From Pedobacter ureilyticus (GTDB taxonomy: Bacteria > Bacteroidota > Bacteroidia > Sphingobacteriales > Sphingobacteriaceae), in NCBI RefSeq assembly GCF_005925345.1, contig NZ_SSHJ01000003.1:1-64000 (forward strand): a stretch of 64,000 bases of DNA, given 5' to 3'. This document shows, piece by piece, positions 16,857 to 25,104 of this stretch (positions within the stretch are counted from its first letter, which is position 1; every line of letters starts with the position of its first letter). The position numbers and the translations under genes were made by a program. The notes below the pieces were generated by a model. It was not told the origin of the DNA. It did no database searches and saw only the letters and a list, made by a program, of their open reading frames with translations.

Positions 16857-18098
16857 ATGATTAGAGGATTTTTGAAGATTTTTTCTTTTAAAACACTACG
16901 TTTCTATGCGGTTAATTCATATATACTGCTAACAATTACCTTTATTGCAGTATTGGCGAGTTGTTCGCCCAAAATAACAAAGCCGGTAGTTAAAACTCCG
17001 GCTAAACCCGTTGAACAAAAAACGATTGCCAAGTTTACACAAGGCAACATCAGTATTTTTGTTCCCTTTCAGCTTAATAAATTTAACCTGAAAACAGTTA
17101 CAAAAGCGCAAATTGGCAAAGCCGATATGGCAGTTGATTTTTACCAGGGGTTAATGATGGGTATTGATTCGGCAGCTAACGAAGGGTTGAATTTTAAGGT
17201 AAATGTTTTTGATACCAGAGACGATAACAGCCAGTTAGCTGGGCTGATTAAACGCGAAGCAGTAAAAAGTAGCAATTTAATTATTGGTCCGGTATTTCCT
17301 GATGGGATTAAGTATATGACTGGTTTTTCGGAGATGAACAAATTGCCGTTGATCTCGCCCTTGGCTGCTTCTAAACCAAGTGAGTTCAATAATCCGTACT
17401 TGATTTCTATTGTTAACGATATTGAAACGCACGGAAAGCGGGTAGCTGATTATATTGCCAAAGAAAATAAAGCCGAGCAAACCATTGTGGTGTTGATCAA
17501 TACTAAGAAATCGTCTGATGAAGCCTTCGCTCGTCCAATTAAAAGTCAGTTTGCAACAAAATATACCAATTTTACCATACAAGAATTTACCTCTACCTAC
17601 GTTTTTGAAACCAAAATGGTAAAGGGTAAAAAATATGTTGTGGTTGTATGTTCCGACGATGCCGCTTTTGTAGCGCCAAGCTTAACCAAACTATATCGGT
17701 TAAAAAATACAAATGATTATCCTATCCAAGTTTTCGGGCATCCCAATTGGGCAAAGCAAACTTACAATATCGATCAATTGCAAAGCCTACAAACGGTATT
17801 AAGTTCGTCTTATCATGTTGATTATAAAAGCAAAAAGGCTATCAACTTTATTAAGGTTTATAGAGATAAATATGAGTTTGAGCCTACAGAATATGCTTTT
17901 AAAGGATTTGATATTGGGTTTTACTTCGGTAAGCTGATGGCCCAGTACGGTGCTACTTATACCGATTATCTAATTAAGGAAAAATATAAAGGCTTAACTA
18001 ACGATTTTGATTTTGGTTACGATGCAGAATATGGTTACTATAATCAGTATCTGAAAATGTTGCAGTACAAAGATATGGCATTAGTGCAGGTGGATTAA
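16857..18098 (+). CDS. Lipoprotein related to periplasmic ligand-binding proteins
   Basis: A 413-residue lipoprotein: hydrophobic segment ILLTITFIAVLASC with the Cys at about residue 36. The remainder resembles the type 1 periplasmic binding fold of branched-chain amino acid receptors (VDFYQGLMMGIDSAANEGLNFKVNVFDTRDD, NLIIGPVFPDGIKYM, LPLISPLAASKP). No transporter genes are adjacent. In Bacteroidota such orphan proteins are often annotated as LysM- or PBP1-type amino acid ABC substrate-binding proteins, and may serve cell-wall sensing instead. The start at 16857 was chosen over an upstream in-frame ATG that overlaps guaA, because it places the signal peptide at the terminus. The last codons run into a tandem repeat. 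Confidence 0.75.
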   Translation: MIRGFLKIFSFKTLRFYAVNSYILLTITFIAVLASCSPKITKPVVKTPAKPVEQKTIAKFTQGNISIFVPFQLNKFNLKTVTKAQIGKADMAVDFYQGLMMGIDSAANEGLNFKVNVFDTRDDNSQLAGLIKREAVKSSNLIIGPVFPDGIKYMTGFSEMNKLPLISPLAASKPSEFNNPYLISIVNDIETHGKRVADYIAKENKAEQTIVVLINTKKSSDEAFARPIKSQFATKYTNFTIQEFTSTYVFETKMVKGKKYVVVVCSDDAAFVAPSLTKLYRLKNTNDYPIQVFGHPNWAKQTYNIDQLQSLQTVLSSSYHVDYKSKKAINFIKVYRDKYEFEPTEYAFKGFDIGFYFGKLMAQYGATYTDYLIKEKYKGLTNDFDFGYDAEYGYYNQYLKMLQYKDMALVQVD

Positions 18099-18142
18099 GG
18101 AACAAGGATTAAGGAACAAGGAGCAAAGATTAAGGAGCGAAA
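18092..18142 (+). repeat. Tandem 14-bp repeat at the 3' end of the lipoprotein gene
   Basis: The unit ggattaaggaacaa occurs twice exactly (18092-18105, 18106-18119), followed by a degenerate third copy with ggagcaaagattaaggagc. The first copy contains the stop codon of the upstream gene. Confidence 0.85.
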
Positions 18143-18187
18143 ACTAAACGAATAACCAATTCAGCAATTAACCTATTTTTCACTTTC

Positions 18188-19351
18188 ATGAAAGTACACC
18201 ATCACATCAGGGCGTTTGAGCAAGTTTTAGCAAGTTACGATGGTAAGTTGCCGTTGCATCGCCATCTGGTTGTGTATTTCAAACAGCATAAGCAGATGGG
18301 CTCTTCTGATAGGAGATGGGCAAGTAGGTACATTTACAGTTACTTTAGGCTAGGTAAGGCACTAGCTCAATTGGGGGCTATCGAGCGCTTAGCAATTGCC
18401 GATTTTCTTTGCAATACCGATTTAAGTTTGGTTACCGATCATGCTTTTCCGGCCGCTTCGGCACATATCGCAAAACCAATTGAAGAAAAGGTAGCTTTTT
18501 TAAAATCGCAATATCCGGCTTTTAAATTGGAAGATGTTTTTCCTTTTAGCGCCAAGCTTTCTGATGGTATTAATGAGCAAGACTTTTTATATTCTTTGTT
18601 TGTACAGCCAGATTTGTTTATCCGCGTTCTCGAAACACATTTGCCTACAGTTAAAACTAAATTTGAGGCTACAGGTATTGCTGTAAAAGAGCTTTCTGAT
18701 ACTACTCTGGCTTTACCTAACGGAACAAAATTAGAGCAAATTATAGACGATACCCGTTTGTATCAGGTTCAAGATTTTTCATCCCAGAAAACAGGTTTAT
18801 ATTTTAAACCGCAACCCTATGATTATTGGTGGGATTGCTGTGCCGCATCTGGCGGAAAATCGTTACTCATTCATAGCATCGAGCCAAAAGTTAAAATATT
18901 GGCCAGCGATGTAAGGGAAACCAGCTTGGGCAACTTGCAGGAGCGTTTTATTGCTGCAGGAATTAAGGATTTCCAAAAGAAAACCATCGATCTTTTACAA
19001 AACAACGATCAAATTTTGCATCATTACGAGTTTGATGGTATTTTGCTAGATGCACCTTGCTCGGGTGCTGGCACTTGGGGCCGAACACCAGAAATGCTAT
19101 ATTTCTTCGAAGAGTATAAAATTGCTAACTACGTTAAGTTACAAAAGGCAATTGCCGAAAATGTAGTAAAATACCTTAAACCGGGTAAGCCATTAATTTA
19201 CATGACCTGTTCTGTATTTAAACAAGAGAACGAAGAGGTGGTAAACTTTCTACTTGAAAAACTCCCACTAAAATTAGAGGCAATGGAATTGATTAAGGGT
19301 TACCAAGATAAAGCAGATAGCATGTTTGTGGCAAGGTTAATTAAACAATAA
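18188..19351 (+). CDS. RsmB/NSUN-type RNA m5C methyltransferase
   Basis: S-adenosylmethionine-dependent cytosine-5 methyltransferase, most likely acting on 16S rRNA. The Rossmann core has the SAM motif DCCAASGGKSLLI, motif IV with C291 (LDAPCSGAGTW) and motif VI with catalytic C341 (MTCSVFKQENEEV). The pair of cysteines is diagnostic. The N-terminal ~150 residues are a divergent NusB-like or PUA-like part. Length is 387 residues. It is convergent with the DUF3999 gene, with 13 bases between stops. Confidence 0.9.
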   Translation: MKVHHHIRAFEQVLASYDGKLPLHRHLVVYFKQHKQMGSSDRRWASRYIYSYFRLGKALAQLGAIERLAIADFLCNTDLSLVTDHAFPAASAHIAKPIEEKVAFLKSQYPAFKLEDVFPFSAKLSDGINEQDFLYSLFVQPDLFIRVLETHLPTVKTKFEATGIAVKELSDTTLALPNGTKLEQIIDDTRLYQVQDFSSQKTGLYFKPQPYDYWWDCCAASGGKSLLIHSIEPKVKILASDVRETSLGNLQERFIAAGIKDFQKKTIDLLQNNDQILHHYEFDGILLDAPCSGAGTWGRTPEMLYFFEEYKIANYVKLQKAIAENVVKYLKPGKPLIYMTCSVFKQENEEVVNFLLEKLPLKLEAMELIKGYQDKADSMFVARLIKQ

Positions 19352-19364
19352 ACTGCTTGCTTTT

Positions 19365-20600
19365 TTAATTCTTTAACATTTTAAAAGAAAAGAACCCTAA
19401 CAAGGCAATAATTACACCCATTAAGCACCAAAGCCAAATCTTATTTTCGAACAATGGTTTTTCTGTTTTAACCGTGTAAAAAGGGTTTTTTTGCTCTTCG
19501 TTTATCGTTACGCTGGTTAAGTTAGCAGGTATCTTGCGTTCAAATTTTTCAATTTCGTAATTTGGCGACTGAACAGTTTCATTGCCGTAGTACAGCGCAT
19601 AAGTGGCTTTTAAATCATCGAAACGAGCAATCAAATCGTAACTGTTGCCTTTAATGATCAAACCACTTAAACGCAACGGCCTGTTATCGTTATTATTGAT
19701 GGTAATCTTTAGTTTGCTCGTGATGGTATTCTTGAAATTAAATTCCGAGGCTTCTAACGAATTGATTGTTCCTTCGTAAAGTGTTGCAAAACTATATTCA
19801 ATCCCTTTCTCCGTCTTAATGCTATCTGTAGCATATTCAATCTTAATTGGTCTATAAAAATCGAAATCACTTTGTGCATTTAGCTTTAAATAAGATACTG
19901 GAACAGCATTTTTTAAACCTACTTCAATTACCGTTTCTTTCTTCTTTGCATCGTTTTTTAACTCATAAGTTTGATACTTTACCTCTTCGTAAATGCCTTT
20001 AATAGTGTCTACTTTAGTGGTTTTTGTCGCGGTTAACTTAGGTTGTGTATTACTTTTAATAGCAATCCTATAAAACTGATATTTAGAATTGGGGAAACTT
20101 AGCTTGGTAAATTGATAATCGGTTTCATTATTTTTAATAGATAAAATGCGGTAATCTTTTAAAATATTAAACCAGTTCTGGTTATCGTTACTTCCTTCTA
20201 AATTAACTTTCCAATCAAAATTTTCTTGCTTAAAATCTAAACTTATTTGATTGATGGCATTTGTTTCGGCTAGTTGAAAAGTGTAATAATAAATGCCTCC
20301 AATTGCACTTTGGTTAAGCTGTTTGAAAGGAATTTCTGCTAAACTAACCTGATTTGCCCTTTGTTTTAATAAATAAGGTATTTCGATGGTATCTTTTCCA
20401 TTTATCCCAAATATCCTTAGGTCTTCGAACCCTAAATTAATTTTTTGGTACATATCATCAGGAAGCTTAACACTATGCCAAGTAGTATTAACCCCAGTAA
20501 TTTGTCTTTTAAATTGATAGCTATTGGTTTGTGCCTTTGTTATCAAAACACAAACTAATAGAGGTAATAATAGCTTAATTTCTAACTTCAGTTTCATCAA
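19365..20600 (-). CDS. DUF3999-like membrane-anchored protein
   Basis: A 411-residue protein with a signal peptide (LLLPLLVCVLITKAQ), a long beta-rich extracytoplasmic region resembling a discoidin-like fold (SLDFKQENFDWKVNLEGSNDNQNWF) and a single C-terminal TM helix (about 387-407) with a short basic tail. DUF3999 proteins commonly accompany DUF2339 proteins, and here the start overlaps the end of the DUF2339 gene by 26 bases, which supports the call. Function is unknown; a cell-envelope role is likely. Confidence 0.75.
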   Translation of the reverse strand: MMKLKLEIKLLLPLLVCVLITKAQTNSYQFKRQITGVNTTWHSVKLPDDMYQKINLGFEDLRIFGINGKDTIEIPYLLKQRANQVSLAEIPFKQLNQSAIGGIYYYTFQLAETNAINQISLDFKQENFDWKVNLEGSNDNQNWFNILKDYRILSIKNNETDYQFTKLSFPNSKYQFYRIAIKSNTQPKLTATKTTKVDTIKGIYEEVKYQTYELKNDAKKKETVIEVGLKNAVPVSYLKLNAQSDFDFYRPIKIEYATDSIKTEKGIEYSFATLYEGTINSLEASEFNFKNTITSKLKITINNNDNRPLRLSGLIIKGNSYDLIARFDDLKATYALYYGNETVQSPNYEIEKFERKIPANLTSVTINEEQKNPFYTVKTEKPLFENKIWLWCLMGVIIALLGFFSFKMLKN

Positions 20601-22929
20601 TAATTAAATGTTTGTATTTATTATAAAGGAAAGAAATAATCAGTAATAATATCCCTAAAGATACGAAAACAACAGTTTTAGAAATGGTACTGAGGTAGGC
20701 AATATCATAGAAGAATAGTTTAATCAATGTAATGCCAAATAAAGCCATGGCACCAATGCGAAGGTGCTTTTTGTTTTTCGCTAAACCAAGCCCTATCAAG
20801 AACAAAGAATAAGCGCCCCACAAAATACTTAGACCTAATTTGTAGCTTCCATCGGCTCTCATTAGCTCAAGTATGTTAATTAACTCGCTACTTATAATCC
20901 ATAAAATGGAGATATATAAAACATAATCGAGTATCGTTTTTAAGTTTATTTTTAGCAATGCTGAACGTTGTAGCTGATAGATTGAGGCAATCAAAATTGC
21001 AAAAAATGCCAATGCTATATACCTCAAAATGATGTTAGATGAACCAATAACGAAATATTTTTCGGGATTAAGATAGGTTTCTCTAAGCTCGCTCAGTAGG
21101 TATAATCCACTTACCAAAAAAGATAGTACAATTAATAAGTTAATGACCAAATTAGCTACTGCGAAACTGCTGTTCCGTATTTTTTTGATATTGAAATAAG
21201 TTAAAGCAGCTGCAAAAAACATAGTGTAAATAAATGCCCAAGTACTTTTTAGCGTAAAATAATTGTTATTGTAGATGTATTGGGCATCAGTTGTTTTTTT
21301 GCTTGGGTTAAGAATTATTTTAGTGCTGTCAAAAAGGGAATTAAAATAGGTAGTAAGTTCTCTCTCAAAGGTAGAATAAACTACTACAATCAGCATAGAG
21401 GGCAGTACATAGTTAAGAATTTGTCGCATCCAAAGCCAATCAGTTACTGCTGTCGTATTCTTTACGTTGATATTTGTCATCCAAGCAAAGCCAGCAATAA
21501 AGATGATACCGGTTAAAAAACCTACATTTAAAAAAGGCGTAGTTGCAGAAGCTCCTAAATATATACCGTAAATTGTGGTCCAATCTTGTAGCAAGCTGAT
21601 GAAAGCAATAAAAATTAAGGGAAAAGCTAATTTTTCGTAAATCGCTATTTTCTTAACTCGTGCTAAATAGAATAATACAGTCGCCTCTACCGCCCAAAAA
21701 ATAGTTACCCACCCACCATTTAACTGCACAGGAGCAACCAGGGTGATGAAGGTAATTACCATTGCCAAAATAAGGTAGAATAGGCTTTTATCGGCTAGTT
21801 GCTTCTTATAGATAATTAAACCTACTGCAAAATGTGCTACTGCATTGGCTAGCGTAAACAAACCTAGCAGTTCAACGCCATGCTTGTTTTCTGATAAAAT
21901 ATAGTATCCTATTCCATAATAAATGAAGCTGTTTAAAAGTACTAGAGTGACGTCGCTAATGCTAAAAATTTCTTTTTTAATTACTTTATAAGCTACATTG
22001 GTAACGTAAAAAGTGATAAAAAACACCGTTGAGAAAACTAGTGAGCTTATAAAATGATCTTGATCTACATAAGAGGCCAACAGCCAACTTAAAAAAATGA
22101 TCCAGGTTAATGCAAAAGATGCGTAGAATAACGGCTTCCAGTATTTTTTGAAACTAATTACCAGTATACCGATGTTGATAATTGCCATGTATGTAAACAG
22201 AACACCAACTTTTCCCGAACCATCACTTAACAAAAATGGCACGGCATAGGCGCCAACTAAACCAATATGGGCAATGATTTGTTGGTTATATTTTATTGCC
22301 GCAACTATCGTAAATGAGGTAAAAGCTACCATCAACAAAAAAGCTAATGACTGGGGGATCAGGGCATAAAAATCGTAAGCCGCGTAAGTGATAAAGTACA
22401 TTATCGTTATGGCACCACTGACTAAAACTGCCGAGAATTTTTCGTACTTGGCTTTAAGTTTAATGGCAAAAGCCAGTAAGCCTGCACCCACCAAGTAGCC
22501 CAGTACAATTCGAGTAAGCGGACTAATGAGCTGATTGTCTATCGCATATTTAGCACCAATTCCCACACCAATGATTAAGATAAGGATACCGATTTTGCTG
22601 ATTAAGTTTTCGCCAATAAATTTTTCAAAATCAGATTTAACCATGTTTTTACTGCTAAATCTATCAGTAAAGCTAGGCTGTTGCTTAGTTGGAGGTATAA
22701 TTGGTTTTGGAGTAGCATTCTGTTGCGCTATAGCAACGGGTGGTGTATTTTTTGGTGGAGGAAAAATTGGTTTATTTTGAATAGGTTGCTCTTCGGCAAC
22801 TATTGCAGGCGAACGTAATGCATTAATCTCTTGTCTGAGGGCGGCTATTTCACTTTCAAAGCTTTGCTGCCTTATCGATAGATTTTCAATTTTTGCTAAA
22901 AGCAAGTTTATCTTTTGAGAATTGTCCAT
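20575..22929 (-). CDS. DUF2339 polytopic membrane protein
   Basis: A 784-residue protein. Residues 1-40 form a coiled coil (LLLAKIENLSIRQQSFESEI), then a proline-rich linker (about 45-90), then a very hydrophobic region with roughly twenty or more TM helices to the end. The order coiled coil, linker, many helices is characteristic of DUF2339. The biochemical role is unknown. It forms an operon with the downstream DUF3999 gene. On length and composition it is full-size and intact. Confidence 0.85.
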   Translation of the reverse strand: MDNSQKINLLLAKIENLSIRQQSFESEIAALRQEINALRSPAIVAEEQPIQNKPIFPPPKNTPPVAIAQQNATPKPIIPPTKQQPSFTDRFSSKNMVKSDFEKFIGENLISKIGILILIIGVGIGAKYAIDNQLISPLTRIVLGYLVGAGLLAFAIKLKAKYEKFSAVLVSGAITIMYFITYAAYDFYALIPQSLAFLLMVAFTSFTIVAAIKYNQQIIAHIGLVGAYAVPFLLSDGSGKVGVLFTYMAIINIGILVISFKKYWKPLFYASFALTWIIFLSWLLASYVDQDHFISSLVFSTVFFITFYVTNVAYKVIKKEIFSISDVTLVLLNSFIYYGIGYYILSENKHGVELLGLFTLANAVAHFAVGLIIYKKQLADKSLFYLILAMVITFITLVAPVQLNGGWVTIFWAVEATVLFYLARVKKIAIYEKLAFPLIFIAFISLLQDWTTIYGIYLGASATTPFLNVGFLTGIIFIAGFAWMTNINVKNTTAVTDWLWMRQILNYVLPSMLIVVVYSTFERELTTYFNSLFDSTKIILNPSKKTTDAQYIYNNNYFTLKSTWAFIYTMFFAAALTYFNIKKIRNSSFAVANLVINLLIVLSFLVSGLYLLSELRETYLNPEKYFVIGSSNIILRYIALAFFAILIASIYQLQRSALLKINLKTILDYVLYISILWIISSELINILELMRADGSYKLGLSILWGAYSLFLIGLGLAKNKKHLRIGAMALFGITLIKLFFYDIAYLSTISKTVVFVSLGILLLIISFLYNKYKHLIIDETEVRN

Positions 22930-23109
22930 TAATTTGGGTTTTATGCTAAGTAAAGTAGCCTATATTAACACAAGGTTAACGAAATTATTTCAAAATTAAT
23001 TTTGTCTTGTTAATCGCTGTAGGAGTGTAACTTTTTGGTTCACTCGTTTTAGTAATCGTGATAAGCGGCTTTATATCATGAAAATGGATATGCTTGACAA
23101 TATTTTTTG

Positions 23110-23138
23110 AAAAATACCTGTTTCCAAGTATTTTTTTT
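23110..23138. terminator. AT-rich hairpin with T-run
   Basis: Stem AAAAATAC / GTATTTTT (8 bp), 10-base loop and T-run. It lies in the divergent spacer between the DUF2339 gene and the small lipoprotein gene, so its role is unclear; it may insulate the two promoters. Confidence 0.3.
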
Positions 23139-23178
23139 AGGTTAAATAATCTACATATTTGCAATAGAATAAATAATT

Positions 23179-23577
23179 ATGAATAAAAAAATTAACGCAT
23201 TTCTCTCGCTAGCTCTTTTGTTTATCCCTTTTCTTTTTTCATGTGAGAAGGAGGAGAACCCCGGTACTGAATTTGGACAATATGCAGTAGCTGTTAATTA
23301 CAATGGTGAAGATTTTTTAGAATTACACTTTTCGATAGACGAAGAAGATTGTGGGACATTGGCTCCAGTTCCTAATCTAAACCCAACCTACCTGCAAAAT
23401 TGCGATGAGCTTAAAAAACCTGAACAGTTAATCAACGTATTTGTATTATCGAAAGTTGCTGTTGGTAAGCATACCTTAAAAGTTAAAGCGGCAAATGGAG
23501 GCTTTTTGAAGGAGTTAGAATTTGAAATAGGAGCTAAGCAATGCGTATTTCAGCAAATTGATTTATCTTTTAATTAA
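23179..23577 (+). CDS. Small hypothetical lipoprotein
   Basis: 132 residues with a lipoprotein signal peptide (LALLFIPFLFSC, Cys at about 22) and an acidic linker. The mature domain appears beta-sandwich-like, with four cysteines that could form two disulphides (DCGTL, NCDEL, QCVF and one near the start). I do not recognise a family. It is convergent with the receiver gene at 23603, with 25 bases between. Outer-membrane or periplasmic-face localisation is expected. Confidence 0.7.
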   Translation: MNKKINAFLSLALLFIPFLFSCEKEENPGTEFGQYAVAVNYNGEDFLELHFSIDEEDCGTLAPVPNLNPTYLQNCDELKKPEQLINVFVLSKVAVGKHTLKVKAANGGFLKELEFEIGAKQCVFQQIDLSFN

Positions 23578-23602
23578 AGCTAATTTCCTAGTTAAACCTT
23601 TT

Positions 23603-24022
23603 TTAACTGCCTAATAACGTAGTAGTTCTGTCTAGTAATTCTTTTAACTCGTTAGGGTATAACGGCTTTTTTAACAATTTAATTACCAGCGGGTTTGCTT
23701 CAGCTTTTTTAATGTCACCAAAATCTAAAGTAGACGATAATATAGCTAGCTTGCAATGATCTAGGAAAGTTTGTGGAAAGTGCTTATAGATTTCTAGGAA
23801 CTCGAAACCATCCATTTCAGGCATTTGTATATCTAGCAAAATAAAATCGGGCCATAGGGCCGGGTTTTCTAAGTTTGTAGTAATATATTTGATGCCTTCT
23901 TCTCCAGATTGGCACAAAATAATTTCATCAAAAAAATTCGATAACTTAATTACCTTCGAATTGATTTTTAGGTCAATATCATTGTCATCAATCAATAGTA
24001 CTTTTCCGGTTTTATTTGGCAT
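23603..24022 (-). CDS. Stand-alone response regulator receiver
   Basis: A 139-residue CheY-like receiver with the acidic pair D12/D13, phospho-acceptor D64 (FILLDIQMPEMDGFEF) and conserved Lys near 118 (LLKKPLYP). There is no output domain. It is the last gene of a five-gene minus-strand operon; its start overlaps the end of the receiver-kinase gene by 11 bases. It probably receives phosphate from one of the two co-encoded kinases and acts through protein contacts. Confidence 0.9.
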   Translation of the reverse strand: MPNKTGKVLLIDDNDIDLKINSKVIKLSNFFDEIILCQSGEEGIKYITTNLENPALWPDFILLDIQMPEMDGFEFLEIYKHFPQTFLDHCKLAILSSTLDFGDIKKAEANPLVIKLLKKPLYPNELKELLDRTTTLLGS

Positions 24023-25091
24023 TTGGTATTGTTATTTTAAAGGTTGTACCATCTTCAATATTTGAACTAACGTTAATCACACCATTGATTTTATTTAAAG
24101 CCTCTTTTACTATAAATAAGCCTAAGCCGGTACCATGGTGTATTTTGCTTTTAAAAAATTGAGTAAAAATTTTCTCCAGGTGCTCTTTTAATATGCCCAA
24201 ACCATTGTCGTTAATCTCTATTCTGGCTTCAAATTCATCTACATCAATTTCGATATTTACTGTTTTGTTAAGTTCATTAGATTTTTGATACTTTATAGCG
24301 TTAGATATTAGGTTGCTTAAAATCACTTCTATCCTGAACGCATCTCCTATAAATTTAGCTTTTTGGATGATATTTACGTGAAATGTAGTGTCTTTGTCGG
24401 CATAAGTATGTAGTTCTATCAACTCATTTACCAGTTGGCTAAAATCTATCTCACTACGGTCTGGAATATCTTTTGTGTTTTTATAGTACTGTAAGGTTTT
24501 TTGAATGTAGTAATCCAATTTATTGGAGCAGGTTTCAATCAAATTCCAATATTCGCCACTAGAGTTGTACAAGCCTTCCATTTTAACCAAGTTGATAATT
24601 CCAATCACCGATACCAAAGGAGCCCTAAGTTCGTGGGAAATGCTGTATATAAACCGGTTAAGCTCATCGTTGGTTTTTTCGAGTTCTGTTATTTTATTTT
24701 TTAAATCGGCCCGTGCTACATAAGAATCGTAAGCATTCTTCATTGAGTTGTGTAGCTCTAAGTCGTTCCAGGGTTTGGCTACGTACCTATAAATATCGCC
24801 GTGGTTAATTGCATCGGCTAGCGCTTCTATATCGGTGTATCCCGTCAATAAAATACGAACAGGATCGGGGTGTGTTTTTACAATGCTTTTAAAAAATTCT
24901 ACTCCAGTGGTGTTCGGCATCTTCTGATCTGCCAATACCACATGGATGTCTATATGCTGCATAATCTTCAGCCCTTCGGCAGCAGACGGAGCGGTATAAA
25001 TCTCGTACTGCCTCCTAAATGCGGCTCTAAATGCTTGAAGATTATTTTCTTCATCATCGATATATAAGACGCGTACTGTAGGGCTGGTCAT
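24012..25091 (-). CDS. Receiver-histidine kinase hybrid
   Basis: 359 residues. The receiver comes first, with D12/D13, phospho-acceptor D55 (VVLADQKMPNTTGVEF) and the YRYVAKPW segment typical of RpfG-like receivers. A short coiled coil follows, then HisKA with H153 (YSISHELRAPLV) and an HATPase (NLISNAIKYQ, EINDNGLGI, GTGLGLFIVKEA). There is no sensor or membrane segment, so its input is phosphorylation of its own receiver. It starts 13 bases after the 7TMR kinase gene and can pass the signal on. The receiver is clearly paralogous to the divergent protein at 30378. Confidence 0.92.
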   Translation of the reverse strand: MTSPTVRVLYIDDEENNLQAFRAAFRRQYEIYTAPSAAEGLKIMQHIDIHVVLADQKMPNTTGVEFFKSIVKTHPDPVRILLTGYTDIEALADAINHGDIYRYVAKPWNDLELHNSMKNAYDSYVARADLKNKITELEKTNDELNRFIYSISHELRAPLVSVIGIINLVKMEGLYNSSGEYWNLIETCSNKLDYYIQKTLQYYKNTKDIPDRSEIDFSQLVNELIELHTYADKDTTFHVNIIQKAKFIGDAFRIEVILSNLISNAIKYQKSNELNKTVNIEIDVDEFEARIEINDNGLGILKEHLEKIFTQFFKSKIHHGTGLGLFIVKEALNKINGVINVSSNIEDGTTFKITIPNAK

Positions 25092-25104
25092 TTTAAATTA
25101 ACTT

